A stretch of 64,000 bases of DNA from Amycolatopsis mongoliensis. GTDB lineage: Bacteria > Actinomycetota > Actinomycetes > Mycobacteriales > Pseudonocardiaceae. This document shows, piece after piece, positions 26,640-37,823 of the stretch; the stretch's first letter is position 1, and each line of letters begins with the position of its first letter. The notes beneath the pieces are model-generated. The model did no database searches and had not been told where the DNA came from. It saw only the letters and a list, made by a program, of their open reading frames with translations. The translations under genes and the position numbers were made by a program. The DNA lies in the NCBI RefSeq assembly GCF_030285665.1, contig NZ_CP127295.1:1550001-1614000 (forward strand), written 5' to 3'.

Positions 26640-27497
26640 GTGCTTGATCGGCAGCGCACACGGCGTGAGGTACCCAACGCCGTCCGCGTCGAGGACGTGA
26701 TCCCGGCCGAGATTCTCGACGGCGTCGGCGACGCCGACCGCGACTATCTCGAGCAGGTCTTCCGCGACCCGCAGCGGTTCCTGCCGCCTCGTCCGGAACC
26801 CGTCCGCGAGCCGGCGCAGGCCGAAGACGCCGACGAGCCGGAGAGCAGGTTCGTCCGCCGCGCCAAGCTGGCCGGGCTGGTCGCCGCCGGGGCGCTCGTC
26901 GCCGGCGCGGTGGTCGCCGCGCCGATGCTGACCAGCTCCCACCGCGCGGTGTCCGCAAACGACCAGTCCGCGCCCTCCGGCTTCACCGACGCCGCGGAGC
27001 TCGGCGGCCTCGCCGTCCCGCAGCACCAGGCCGGGGGCGGCGCCCCCGAGCAGCGCAGCGCCCCCAGCCCGGGCACGCACTCCGGAGGCGCGCCGTCGGC
27101 CGCGGAGTCGACCGGCAGCGGTCCGCGGACCCAGGCCGCGCCGACCACGGACCCGGTGCCGGACGCGGCCGCCGACGCCCGCAGCGCGAGCCGGAAGATC
27201 CAGGCCGTCAAGGACTTCTACGCCGCCATCGCGCGGGACTCGGCGGGCGCGCTCGCGCTGCTGAGCCCGTCGCTGGCCGACGGCGCGGCCGGCGAGCTGG
27301 TCCGCACCTGGAGCTCGATGGACGCCATCGACGTCCAGGAGGCCGACACGCAGATCAAGCCGGACGGCTCGATCCTCGCGGTCGCGACGCTCCACCGGCC
27401 GGACGGCGCCCTGGTGCGCGTGACCCAGTTGTTCCGGGTCGCCGACACGGGCGGGTTGATCACCGAAGCCGAGCTCGTCTCGGCCCAATACATGTAG
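26640..27497 (+). CDS. Single-pass membrane protein with NTF2-like extracellular domain
   Basis: 285 residues from a GTG with an AGGA site 6 nt upstream. Cytoplasmic part (1-75), one transmembrane helix (about 78-97, LAGLVAAGALVAGAVVAAPML) and a low-complexity linker. The C-terminal domain starts KIQAVKDFYAAIARDSAGALALLSPSLAD and ends LITEAELVSAQYM, typical of NTF2/SnoaL-like folds in secreted actinobacterial proteins. It may be a sensor or partner for the following kinases; this is inferred from proximity only. Confidence 0.78.
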   Translation: MLDRQRTRREVPNAVRVEDVIPAEILDGVGDADRDYLEQVFRDPQRFLPPRPEPVREPAQAEDADEPESRFVRRAKLAGLVAAGALVAGAVVAAPMLTSSHRAVSANDQSAPSGFTDAAELGGLAVPQHQAGGGAPEQRSAPSPGTHSGGAPSAAESTGSGPRTQAAPTTDPVPDAAADARSASRKIQAVKDFYAAIARDSAGALALLSPSLADGAAGELVRTWSSMDAIDVQEADTQIKPDGSILAVATLHRPDGALVRVTQLFRVADTGGLITEAELVSAQYM

Positions 27498-27712
27498 CCC
27501 TGGGCGATCACGCCTTCACCCGTGGTTCAAGTGCCTGTACCGGATTCGTGTGCGCAGAGTGAGCGCCTAGCCTTGTCACGGGCCGATCTCGAAAGAGTCG
27601 GCACACAGCCCACGACATGTGCATACGCTCCAGAGAAGCGGCGTGCGCGTGGCCGCGTCACCAGGCACCGATCCTCACGCCCTGGTGAAGTCGGAGCCCA
27701 AAGGGAGGTCGC

Positions 27713-29335
27713 GTGAGCGACGAGGGTCGCCTGGTCGCCGGTCGGTACCGCATCGTCGGCCGGATCGGCACGGGCGCGATGGGAGCCGTCTGGCAGGCGC
27801 ACGACGAGGTCCTGGGCCGCACCGTGGCCATCAAACAGCTCCTGCTCCAGCCGCACCTGGACGAGCACGACGCCGAGGACGCCCGGCAGCGCACCATGCG
27901 CGAGGGCCGGATCGCCGCCCGGCTGCACCACCCGAACGCGATCTCCGTCTTCGACGTCGTCACCGACGACAACGGGCAGCCGTGCCTGATCATGGAGTAC
28001 CTCAACTCCACGAGCCTGGCCGCCGTGCTGCAGGAACGCCGCACGCTGCCGCCGACCGAGGTGGCGCGCATCGGCGCCCAGGTCGCCGCGGCACTGCGCG
28101 AGGCGCACGCGGTCGGCATCGTCCACCGCGACATCAAGCCGGGCAACATCCTGCTCGGCGGCAACGGCGTCGTGAAGATCACCGACTTCGGCATCTCCCG
28201 CGCCAAGGACGACGTCACGGTCACCAAGACCGGGATGATCGCCGGCACCCCCGCCTACCTGGCCCCCGAGGTCGCCATCGGCGGCGAGCCCGGGCCGGAG
28301 TCCGACGTCTTCTCCCTCGGGTCGACGCTCTACGCGGCGTGCGAGGGCCAGCCGCCGTTCGGGCTGTCGGAAAACACGCTGAGCCTGCTGCACGCGGTCG
28401 CGGCCGGGCAGATCAACCCGCCGCGCCAGTCCGGCCCGCTGGCCAGCGTGCTGGCGGTGCTGCTGCACCCGGAGATCGAGCACCGGCCGACCGCCGAAGA
28501 GTGCGAAGAGCTGCTGGCGGCCGTCGCCCGGGGTGAGCTGCCGCTCGGCGGCCCGTCGGACGAGACCATGATGGCGCCGTCCGCGGGCGTGCTGGGCGCG
28601 GCGGCCGTCGCGGACCCGAACGCGACCCAGATGTTCGACGAGGTCCCCGCGGGCCACTCCGGCAGCCTGCTCGACGGCCAGGCGCCGACGCAGGCCGTGC
28701 CGTACTACGACGAGGACGACTACCCGGAAGGCACCGGCTACCCGGAGGACGACTACGACGGGTACGGCCACTACCGCGAGGACGACCAGCAGTACGCGGC
28801 CGGGGGCGTGCCGCCCGGCTTGGCCGCGACCCGCGCGGTGCCGGTGCCGCCGCACGAGCAGGGCCCGTACGCGGACGACCGGTACGACGACTACGACGAC
28901 GAGCCGGCCTCGCCGCCCCCGCCGCGGCGCCCGCAGACCAGCCCGGCCGACGATGACGACGAGAAGCCCGGCGCCTGGAAGCGCCCGGCGATCATCGGCG
29001 GCATCGTGGTCGTGGGCCTGGTCGCGCTGGTCGTCTGGCTGCTGAGCCCGAACAACCCGGAAGCGCCGGCGGCGCCGATCTCGAGCACCAAGCCGACCCC
29101 GGTTGCGACGTCGGAGTCGCAGCCGTCGACGACGGAGGAGCCGACCAGCACGGCGGACGTGCCGCCGCCGGTGGAAGAGACGACCTCGTCAAAGCGCACG
29201 ACTTCGCGGCAAACCGAGCCGGAAAAGACCACAACGCCGTCCAAGACGACCTCGTCGAAGCCGACGACCTCGGCATCGGAGCCGACCTCGCCGAGCAGTG
29301 AAACCTCCGTACCGACCTCTCCTCCGGCTGGCTGA
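27713..29335 (+). CDS. Transmembrane Ser/Thr protein kinase (Pkn family)
   Basis: 540 residues. Complete Hanks kinase domain: glycine loop IGTGAMGAVW, Lys41 in VAIK, HRDIKPGN with catalytic Asp140, and DFG at 158-160, followed by a GTPAYLAPE P+1 loop. Then come an acidic Tyr/Asp-rich juxtamembrane region with several Thr/Gln motifs, one transmembrane helix (about 425-447) and a Ser/Thr/Pro-rich extracellular tail without a recognisable sensor domain. GTG start with GGGAGG 5 nt upstream. Followed 16 bp later by a pseudokinase, suggesting an operon. Confidence 0.93.
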   Translation: MSDEGRLVAGRYRIVGRIGTGAMGAVWQAHDEVLGRTVAIKQLLLQPHLDEHDAEDARQRTMREGRIAARLHHPNAISVFDVVTDDNGQPCLIMEYLNSTSLAAVLQERRTLPPTEVARIGAQVAAALREAHAVGIVHRDIKPGNILLGGNGVVKITDFGISRAKDDVTVTKTGMIAGTPAYLAPEVAIGGEPGPESDVFSLGSTLYAACEGQPPFGLSENTLSLLHAVAAGQINPPRQSGPLASVLAVLLHPEIEHRPTAEECEELLAAVARGELPLGGPSDETMMAPSAGVLGAAAVADPNATQMFDEVPAGHSGSLLDGQAPTQAVPYYDEDDYPEGTGYPEDDYDGYGHYREDDQQYAAGGVPPGLAATRAVPVPPHEQGPYADDRYDDYDDEPASPPPPRRPQTSPADDDDEKPGAWKRPAIIGGIVVVGLVALVVWLLSPNNPEAPAAPISSTKPTPVATSESQPSTTEEPTSTADVPPPVEETTSSKRTTSRQTEPEKTTTPSKTTSSKPTTSASEPTSPSSETSVPTSPPAG

Positions 29336-29351
29336 CGATCGAGGATCAGAT

Positions 29352-30440
29352 TTGAGTTCCGAAGGCACCATCGTCGGTGGCCGGTTCCGGCTGGACCAGC
29401 CGATCGGCCGCGGCCGCGCGGGCATCGTGTGGCTGGCGTTCGACACGCGGCTGTTCCGCACCGTCGCGATGAAGCGGATGTACCTGCCCGTCGGCGCCGG
29501 CGACCGCGCCGAGCAGGCGCGCGCGGGCGCCATGCAGGAGGGCAAGGACGCGGCCCGGATCGAGCACCCCAGCGCGATCAAGGTGTTCGACGTGCTGCCC
29601 GACGGCCAGGACGTCTGGCTGGTGATGGAGTACATCCCGTCGCGCAGCATGGCGACGTTCCTCGCCGAGCACGGCCGGCTCACCCCCGACCAGGCGGCGC
29701 AGCTCGGGATCCAGCTCGGCAACGCGCTCACCGCGATCCACGCGGCCGGCTTCGTGCACCGCACGCTCGAGCCGGGCACGGTCCTGCTGGCCGACGACGG
29801 CGGCGTGAAGCTCACCGACATCGGCATCAGCGGCGGCGGGCCCCACGCGGCGTACGTCGCGCCGGAGGTCGCGCGGGGACTGCCGCCGACGCCGGCCGCG
29901 GACGTCTTCTCCCTGGGCGCGACGCTGTACACGTCCGTCGAGGGCGTGCCGCCCTTCGGGGACGACGGGCAGTCGTCCGAGCGGCCGGCGCAGAACGCGG
30001 GCGTGCTGACCGCGGCGCTGCGCAAGATGCTGCGGACCGACCCGACGACGCGGCCGACGATGGCGGACACCGTCCGCTCACTGAGCGCGATCACCGAAGG
30101 CCGCGAAACGGCGTTCATCCCGCCGACCGCGCCCGGGCTCCAGCCGCCCCCGCCCCCGCCGTTCAACCCGGGGCTGGCGGCCGCGGGACCGCCGATGCCG
30201 CCGTCGGGACCGCAGTTCCAGCAGCAGCTCCCGGTCGCCGCGCCCGGCTACTCCTCGGCGGAGGAGACGCAACGGATGCAGCCGGTACCGCAGCCGACGC
30301 AGTACGTGCCGGGACCGCAGCCGCAGGCACAAGCACAGGCGTGGAACCTGCCGGTGTCGAAGAAGACGCTGATCACCGTGGCCGCGATCCTCGGGGCCGT
30401 GCTGATCGGCATCCTCGTCTCGGAGCTCTTCTTCGTCTAG
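29352..30440 (+). CDS. Membrane-anchored pseudokinase paired with the upstream kinase
   Basis: 362 residues from a TTG with GAGG 7 nt upstream. The kinase fold is intact (IGRGRAGIVW, VAMK with Lys41, APEVARGLPPTPAADVFSLGATLY). However, the catalytic loop reads HRTLEPG at 136-142: the catalytic Asp is Thr138 and the following Lys is Glu140, and the Asn of HRDxxxxN is also missing. The DFG is DIG (156-158), retaining the metal Asp. Phosphotransfer is therefore unlikely while nucleotide binding may remain. A Pro/Gln-rich linker leads to a C-terminal transmembrane helix ending SELFFV, with almost nothing outside the cell. Likely a regulator or scaffold of the neighbouring kinase. Confidence 0.88.
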   Translation: MSSEGTIVGGRFRLDQPIGRGRAGIVWLAFDTRLFRTVAMKRMYLPVGAGDRAEQARAGAMQEGKDAARIEHPSAIKVFDVLPDGQDVWLVMEYIPSRSMATFLAEHGRLTPDQAAQLGIQLGNALTAIHAAGFVHRTLEPGTVLLADDGGVKLTDIGISGGGPHAAYVAPEVARGLPPTPAADVFSLGATLYTSVEGVPPFGDDGQSSERPAQNAGVLTAALRKMLRTDPTTRPTMADTVRSLSAITEGRETAFIPPTAPGLQPPPPPPFNPGLAAAGPPMPPSGPQFQQQLPVAAPGYSSAEETQRMQPVPQPTQYVPGPQPQAQAQAWNLPVSKKTLITVAAILGAVLIGILVSELFFV

Positions 30441-31339
30441 GCGACCTTGGCGGTCGCCGCGCGCATGGCTTCGAGCAGCGTGTGGACGGCCGGGTGGCCC
30501 CACGCCCGGGACGCGACCGCCGCGTGGATCGCGCGGACCGGCTCCGGGTTGCGGATCTTGCGGACGACGACGCCGGGGTGCTGCGCACCGAGCCCGAGCT
30601 CCGGGATCAGGCCGACGCCGATGCCGGCGGCGACGAACCCCTGCGCCGTCTGGTAGTCCTCGGACTCGACCACGACGTTCGGCGCGAACCCGGCGGACGC
30701 GCAGGCGCTTTCGAGGATGTCGCGGCAGATGCCCGGCAGGCCGTCGACGCCGACCCACGGCTCCTCGGCGAACTCCGTCAGGTCGAGCACGCGCTTGCGG
30801 GCCAGCGGGTGGGTCTTCGGCAGCACGGCCCGGTACGGGTCGTCGAGCAGGTGGACGAGCTCGACGCCCTTGCGGGGCGGCCTCTTGCGCGGGAAGACGG
30901 TGATCGCGACGTCGGCGTCGCCGGATTCGACGTCCGTCATGGGGTCGTCCGGCTCGACCAGCTTGAGGTCCAGGCGGACGCCGGGGTGCTCGCGGCGGAC
31001 CGCGGCGATGGCGGGCGGGACCAGGGACGCGCCGGCCGTCGCGAAGTAGCGGATGGCGACGCGGCCGATGCGGCCTTCCTTGAGCTCGGTCAGCGCCGCC
31101 TCGGCCTTCGCGAGCTCGGTGCTCAGCGTCTCGGCGTGCTCGGACAGCAGCGCGCCCGCCGGCGTCGGCCGGACCCCGCGGCCGACGCGTTCGAGCAGTT
31201 CGATGCCGGCTTCGCGCTCCAGCGCCGACAGCTGCTGGCTGATCGCGGACGGCGTGTAGCCGAGGTTGCGGGCCGCGGCGGTGATCGACCCGCTGGTGAT
31301 CACGGCGCGCAGGACCTGCATGCGGCGGACGTCGAGCAT
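30437..31339 (-). CDS. LysR family transcriptional regulator
   Basis: 300 residues. N-terminal winged HTH (MQVLRAVITSGSITAAARNLGYTPSAISQQLSALE) and a periplasmic-binding-type effector domain. Divergent from the EamA transporter, which is the probable target, as LysR regulators often control the adjacent divergent gene. The stop overlaps the pseudokinase stop by four bases. Confidence 0.9.
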   Translation of the reverse strand: MLDVRRMQVLRAVITSGSITAAARNLGYTPSAISQQLSALEREAGIELLERVGRGVRPTPAGALLSEHAETLSTELAKAEAALTELKEGRIGRVAIRYFATAGASLVPPAIAAVRREHPGVRLDLKLVEPDDPMTDVESGDADVAITVFPRKRPPRKGVELVHLLDDPYRAVLPKTHPLARKRVLDLTEFAEEPWVGVDGLPGICRDILESACASAGFAPNVVVESEDYQTAQGFVAAGIGVGLIPELGLGAQHPGVVVRKIRNPEPVRAIHAAVASRAWGHPAVHTLLEAMRAATAKVA

Positions 31340-31443
31340 GCCCTTGATCGTACAGCTGGGCTTAAGCGTCCCTGCAGTTAATTTCGCTTGTCCTTACGTC
31401 TCGGCGGGGCGAAGCTGGCGCTTGATCGGAGAAGGAGGACTGG

Positions 31444-32412
31444 GTGGGCGAGACGAAGACCCTGCTGAGGATCGGCGCACTGGCGTTGATGTGGGGCTCG
31501 AGCTTCTTCTGGATCAAGCTGGGGCTGGGGATGTTCTCGCCGGTGCAGCTGGTGCTGGCGCGGCTCGTGCTCGGCGCGGCGATGCTGCTGGTGCTGTGCC
31601 GGCTGCAGCGGGCCCGCCTGCCCCGCGACCGGCGGATGTGGGGTCACCTCGCCGTCGCGGCGTTCTTCCACAACGCGCTGCCGTTCCTGCTGTTCGCGAT
31701 CGGCGAGACGACCGTCGACTCGGGGATCACCGGGGTGCTGAACTCGACGACGCCGCTGTGGGTGCTGCTCGCGGCGCCGATGATGGGGACGTCGTCGCGG
31801 ATGACCGGGACGCGGCTGGCGGGGCTGCTCGTGGGTCTCGGCGGGATCCTGCTGATCTTCGCGCCGTGGCAGGCGTCGGGGCTGCTGAGCTGGGGCGCGC
31901 TGGCGTGCCTCGCGGCGGCGGCGAGCTACGGCTTCGCGTTCGTCTACGAGGGCAAGTACCTGTCGTCTTCGACGTCTTCGCCGTACGCGATCTCCGCCGG
32001 GCAGATGGTGCTGGCCAGCGGGATGCTGGTGCTGGCGCTGCCGGCGGGCGGGTTCACTCCGGTGCACGTCTCCGCCGGGCCGCTGCTGGCGGTCCTGGTG
32101 CTGGGCATCGGGTCGACGGGCATCGCGTTCGCGCTGAACTACCAGCTCCTGGCGAGCGAGGGCGCGGTCGCGGCGTCGGTGGTCGGGTACCTGCTGCCGG
32201 TGGTCTCGGTGCTGCTGGGCGCGGTGTTCCTGGGCGAGCACCTGAACCTGCGGGTGATCGCGGGCATGGTGGTCGTCCTCGGCGGGGTCGCGCTGACCCG
32301 CCTCCCGAAGCCGGGGCGAGTGGCCGTGGAAGTGCCCGGTGACCAAGCGGATGGGCTTGGTGACGACACCACCGGGCGCGCGCCGCGGCCGCTCGCTCCT
32401 CTGGCGGACTGA
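31444..32412 (+). CDS. EamA/DMT family transporter
   Basis: 322 residues with ten hydrophobic helices forming two EamA repeats (LALMWGSSFFWIKLGL early; ALACLAAAASYGFAFVYEGKYL in the second half). Likely exports a metabolite; substrate unknown. GTG start with GAAGGAGG 5 nt upstream. Probably controlled by the divergent LysR protein. Confidence 0.9.
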   Translation: MGETKTLLRIGALALMWGSSFFWIKLGLGMFSPVQLVLARLVLGAAMLLVLCRLQRARLPRDRRMWGHLAVAAFFHNALPFLLFAIGETTVDSGITGVLNSTTPLWVLLAAPMMGTSSRMTGTRLAGLLVGLGGILLIFAPWQASGLLSWGALACLAAAASYGFAFVYEGKYLSSSTSSPYAISAGQMVLASGMLVLALPAGGFTPVHVSAGPLLAVLVLGIGSTGIAFALNYQLLASEGAVAASVVGYLLPVVSVLLGAVFLGEHLNLRVIAGMVVVLGGVALTRLPKPGRVAVEVPGDQADGLGDDTTGRAPRPLAPLAD

Positions 32413-32415
32413 GGG

Positions 32416-33084
32416 TCAGACGAGGCGGCGGTCGGAGGCCCAGCGGGAGAGCTCGTAGCGGTTCGAGAGCTGGGTCTTCCGCAGGACGCTCGACACGTGC
32501 GTCTCGACGGTCTTCACCGAGATGAACAGCTCCGACGCGATCTCCTTGTACGCGTACCCGCGCGCGAGCAGGCGCAGGACGTCGCGCTCTCGGGGAGTCA
32601 GCAGGTCCAGCTCCGGGTCGCTGATCGGCGCCGAGCCCGGGCGGTCGGCGAACGCGTCCAGGACGAAGCCCGCCAGGCGCGGGGAGAACACCGCGTCGCC
32701 GTCCGCGACGCGGACCACCGCGCGGACCAGCTCCTTCGACGAGATCGTCTTCGTCACGTACCCGCGGGCGCCCGCGCGGATGACCGCGATGACGTCCTCC
32801 GCCGCGTCGGAGACCGACAGCGCCAGGAACACCACGTCCGGCAGCTCCGGACGGACGCGGCGCAGCACCTCGGCGCCGCCGCCGTCGGGCATGTGGACGT
32901 CGAGCAGCACCACCTGGGGCTTGGTCCGCGCGATCCCGGCGACCGCTTCGGCCACCGAGCCGGCCTCGCCGACTACGCGGACTTCGTCGGTGATCGAGTC
33001 GAGCTCGGTGCGGACCCCGGCGCGGAACAGCGCGTGGTCGTCGACGAGGAACACCTTGACCGGTTCTCGCTGGCTGTCCGTCAC
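32416..33084 (-). CDS. NarL/LuxR-type response regulator
   Basis: 222 residues. Receiver domain with acidic pocket VDDH, phospho-acceptor Asp in QVVLLDVHMPDGGG and Lys in YVTKTIS. C-terminal LuxR HTH: LTPRERDVLRLLARGYAYKEIASELFISVKTVETHVSSVL. Directly downstream of the PspC-fused sensor kinase, its evident partner. Confidence 0.94.
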   Translation of the reverse strand: MTDSQREPVKVFLVDDHALFRAGVRTELDSITDEVRVVGEAGSVAEAVAGIARTKPQVVLLDVHMPDGGGAEVLRRVRPELPDVVFLALSVSDAAEDVIAVIRAGARGYVTKTISSKELVRAVVRVADGDAVFSPRLAGFVLDAFADRPGSAPISDPELDLLTPRERDVLRLLARGYAYKEIASELFISVKTVETHVSSVLRKTQLSNRYELSRWASDRRLV

Positions 33085-33124
33085 GACTCTCCCTCGCTAG
33101 CCCTGAGCCCCGAGCATAGCCGCC

Positions 33125-34420
33125 TCACGCGGCCCCCTTGCCCGCTTTCACCGGCATGGCGAGCTGCACTTCGGTGCCCTCCCCCGGCGCGGTGCGCACC
33201 TTGCACGTGCCGCCGTGCCGGGTCATCCGGCCGCGGATCGAGTCGGCGAGCCCGTGGCGGTCGTCGGGGACGAGGTCCGGGTCGAAGCCCTTGCCGCGGT
33301 CGCGGACGAACACCGTCACCGACGTCGGCTCGACCTCGGCGAAGACGCTGACCTCCTCGACACCGGCGTGCTTGGCGGCGTTGACGATCGCCTCCCGCGC
33401 GGCCTGGACCAGCGCCACCAGCGAGTCGTCCAGCTCGGCGTCGCCGACGACGACCTGGCCGACGGAGATCGCGAACGTGTCCTCGACCTCGCCGCACGCC
33501 GTCGCGAGCGCTTCGGACAGCTGCCCGGTCGTCGCGGTTTCCTCGTCCATCTCGGCCGGCTTGCCGTAGCCGTTCGGGCCGTAGAGCCAGCCGCGCAGCT
33601 CGCGTTCCTGGCTGCGGGCCAGCCGAGCGACCTCGCGCGGCTGCTCGCTCTGCTTCTGGATCAGCGCGAGCGTCTGCAGGACGGAGTCGTGCAGGTGCGC
33701 GGCGATCTCGGCGCGTTCGTCGGTGCGGATGCGGGCCTTGCGCTCGTCGGAGAGGTCCCGGACCAGCCGCAGCCAGAACGGGATGGTCAGGACGGCGACG
33801 CCGATGAGCGTCGCGATGACGGCGATCAGGGCGAACTGGACCTGGTCGAGGCTGCCGCTGCGGAGCGCGACGACGCCGATGCCGGTGATCACCAGCGCGA
33901 CGCCGGCGACGATCCGGATCGCCGCCGACCAGCCGCCCCCGCCGAGGAACGCCCCCGCGAAGCCGTCCTTGGCGCCGACCCGCCAGCGGCGGCGCTGCGA
34001 TTCGTCGGCCTCGCGCCAGACGACCGCGAGACCGATCATCGCGACGGCGAGCGGCACGGCGACCCAGCCGCTGATGAACCCGGTGAGCGTGCCGCTGGCG
34101 ACGGCCAGGCCGACGCCGAGCGCGATCAGGCCGAACGCCTGCTGGCGCTCCTTCGACGTGGGTGCCTTCGCGGTCTCTTCGGTCTGCTGCTGGACGAACA
34201 CCCAGAGGAGCCCGTAGGCGAGCAGGCCGGCTCCGTTGAGGGCGGCGAGCAGCGCGAAGGCCGTCCGCACCCAGACGACGGGCACCCCGAGGTGATCGGC
34301 GAGCCCACCGGCGACCCCGGCGATCGCCCGTCCGGACCGGCGCCGGAACATCTTGGGCTTGTCCGGGATGGCCACCTGGTCGGTGGCGACGTGGTCGAGG
34401 GCTTCCTGCACGTGGTCCAT
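33125..34420 (-). CDS. Sensor histidine kinase with N-terminal PspC domain
   Basis: 431 residues. The N-terminal PspC domain (FRRRSGRAIAGVAGGLADHLGVPVVWVRTAFALLAALNGAG, about 25-80) is followed by four to five transmembrane helices, a HisKA_3 dimerisation domain with the phospho-accepting His in EIAAHLHDSVLQTLALIQKQ, and a HATPase domain (AAREAIVNAAKHAG and VRDRGKGFDPDLV). Such kinases sense envelope stress. ATG at 34420 chosen because the PspC domain starts soon after; a GTG six bases upstream is equivalent. RBS weak. Divergent from another PspC protein gene. Confidence 0.92.
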   Translation of the reverse strand: MDHVQEALDHVATDQVAIPDKPKMFRRRSGRAIAGVAGGLADHLGVPVVWVRTAFALLAALNGAGLLAYGLLWVFVQQQTEETAKAPTSKERQQAFGLIALGVGLAVASGTLTGFISGWVAVPLAVAMIGLAVVWREADESQRRRWRVGAKDGFAGAFLGGGGWSAAIRIVAGVALVITGIGVVALRSGSLDQVQFALIAVIATLIGVAVLTIPFWLRLVRDLSDERKARIRTDERAEIAAHLHDSVLQTLALIQKQSEQPREVARLARSQERELRGWLYGPNGYGKPAEMDEETATTGQLSEALATACGEVEDTFAISVGQVVVGDAELDDSLVALVQAAREAIVNAAKHAGVEEVSVFAEVEPTSVTVFVRDRGKGFDPDLVPDDRHGLADSIRGRMTRHGGTCKVRTAPGEGTEVQLAMPVKAGKGAA

Positions 34421-34551
34421 GGTCACACGCAGGGGCGTGGGGTTCCATCGGGGAAGTCCCTGATCCGGCCCCGGGCCGGGAACCCCTCTCCGGGAAACCT
34501 CAGGGACCATCCCGGATGTCCGCCGATCCCGCGTGCCGCATGCTCTTCGGT

Positions 34552-35835
34552 ATGAGTGGTGCGAGTGAGACACGGGCACCGAAGCCGAATCCGTTGAACG
34601 GCTTCGAGGAGACCGTGAAGGACTTCTGGGTCAGCCGGCCCCGGCGGCCGCACGCCGGGCGGAAGGTGGCCGGCGTGGCCGCCGCCATCGGGTACCGGTA
34701 CGGGATCGATCCCGTCGTCGTGCGGATCGCCCTCGTGGTCGCCACGATCTTCGGTGGCTTCGGCGTTCCCTTCTACCTGCTGGGGTGGCTCTTCCTGCCG
34801 GGCGAGAGCGACGAGGTGTCCGGCTTCGAAGGCCTGATCGGGCGCGGCCGGTCGTCGGTGTCGCCCGCCTTCGCCGTCGTTCTCAGCGTGCTCACCGTCA
34901 TCAGCATCGGGGGCAGCTTCAGCGGCTCGTGGTTCGACGGTGGCGGCCTGATCAGCTTCGCCCTCATCGCCATCGCGCTCTACCTGCTGCACCGCAACCG
35001 CGGCCAGGAGAACCGGCCCACCCCGGTCGTCTCGCGAGCGCACTCGACCGCCTTCACCGGGAACGGAGCCTTCACCATGACCGACACCGCGACCGCGGCC
35101 GCGGAGGCGAAGCCGGGGTGGGACCCGCTCGCCGCCGACCCGGCCGGCTGGGACCTGCCCGAGCCGCCGTCCGCGCAGCCGCCGTCTCCGGCGCCGCCGG
35201 CGTACCGGCGGCCCGAGCGGCGCCGCAACTCCAAGGTCGGCTCGGTGACCTTCGCGCTGGCCGTGCTGACGGCCGGCGGGGGTGTGCTGGCGAACCTCAA
35301 CGGTTTCGACTGGTTCTCCGCGCAGCACATCATCGGGCTGGTGCTCGGGGTGGTCGGGATCGGCCTGGTCACCGGGGCGTTCGCCCGCGGCGGACGCGGC
35401 CTGATCGGGCTCGCCGTCCCGCTGGCGATCGCCGGGATGGTCCTGACGACCGTGCCGTTCGAGAACTTCGACTTCCGCGGCGGGACGGGCGACCTCAAGG
35501 TGACCCCGCACTCCGTGACCGACGTGCAGCCGCTCTACCAGCACGCCGCGGGCAACATCGACCTCGACCTGACCGAGCTGCCGGCCGGCTCCCCGATCAC
35601 CACGAACGTGGTCAACGGCGCGGGCGACACCAAGGTCATCGTGCCGGACACGGCGGACGTCACCTACGACTGCCACACCGGTGCCGGCTCGACGGAGTGC
35701 TTCGACCGCTCCACCGACGGCATCAGCCAGGACGCGCTGACCGGGACCGACTACGGCACCGACGGCCCCGGCGGCCAGAAGATCACCCTGCACGTGAAGA
35801 ACAGCGTGGGCAACGTGGAGGTGCGCCGTGGCTGA
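34552..35835 (+). CDS. PspC domain membrane protein with beta-rich C-terminal domain
   Basis: 427 residues. PspC domain at about 25-85 (VSRPRRPHAGRKVAGVAAAIGYRYGIDPVVVRIALVV), further membrane helices (to about 150 and 235-300), then a C-terminal extracellular domain rich in Asp, Thr and Val (VTPHSVTDVQPLYQHAAGNIDLDLTEL), probably a beta-solenoid of the toast-rack kind. Divergent from the PspC sensor kinase, so likely its regulated target in envelope stress. Confidence 0.88.
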   Translation: MSGASETRAPKPNPLNGFEETVKDFWVSRPRRPHAGRKVAGVAAAIGYRYGIDPVVVRIALVVATIFGGFGVPFYLLGWLFLPGESDEVSGFEGLIGRGRSSVSPAFAVVLSVLTVISIGGSFSGSWFDGGGLISFALIAIALYLLHRNRGQENRPTPVVSRAHSTAFTGNGAFTMTDTATAAAEAKPGWDPLAADPAGWDLPEPPSAQPPSPAPPAYRRPERRRNSKVGSVTFALAVLTAGGGVLANLNGFDWFSAQHIIGLVLGVVGIGLVTGAFARGGRGLIGLAVPLAIAGMVLTTVPFENFDFRGGTGDLKVTPHSVTDVQPLYQHAAGNIDLDLTELPAGSPITTNVVNGAGDTKVIVPDTADVTYDCHTGAGSTECFDRSTDGISQDALTGTDYGTDGPGGQKITLHVKNSVGNVEVRRG

Positions 35836-36070
35836 CCAGAACCCCTACGCCTACGACAACGCGACGGAAACCCAGCCGCCCGCGAAGCGCGGCGTGGACG
35901 TCTTCACCCTGATCGTCGGGGTCGCGACGCTGCTCGTGTCGGCCTACGTCCTCTCGGACGGCGCGAGCTGGCTGCCGCAGTTCGACTTCCGCTGGGTGAT
36001 CGCCGGCGGCGCGGTGTTCGTGGGGCTGCTGCTCCTCGGCGCGTCCTTCGGCAGCAAACGCCGCCGCTGA
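35828..36070 (+). CDS. Small two-helix membrane protein coupled to the PspC gene
   Basis: 80 residues; GTG start eight bases inside the end of the PspC gene. Two transmembrane helices (about 25-43 and 55-72), ending GSKRRR. Part of the PspC operon; unknown function. Confidence 0.8.
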   Translation: MADQNPYAYDNATETQPPAKRGVDVFTLIVGVATLLVSAYVLSDGASWLPQFDFRWVIAGGAVFVGLLLLGASFGSKRRR

Positions 36071-36089
36071 ACCGAGAACACCACTCACT

Positions 36090-36123
36090 CTCGAGGCCCT
36101 GGATCCCACGCCGGGGCCTCGAG
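36090..36123. terminator. Shared terminator between the PspC operon and guaA
   Basis: Ten-base perfect stem CTCGAGGCCC / GGGCCTCGAG with a 14-base loop between the two convergent stops. Confidence 0.75.
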
Positions 36124-36140
36124 TCCTGTCTACGGGGAGG

Positions 36141-37697
<1,557 letters not shown>

Positions 37698-37823
37698 CTG
37701 ACGACCTCCTGGCGACGCGGGGGATTCCCCTCCATCGTCCCAGGTGGGCCGGGTCACCCCGGTCCCGGCCCCGGTTGCGAACGAGGACAGCAGCTGTCCG
37801 CGAGGGGTTCTACGGTTCGGAGC

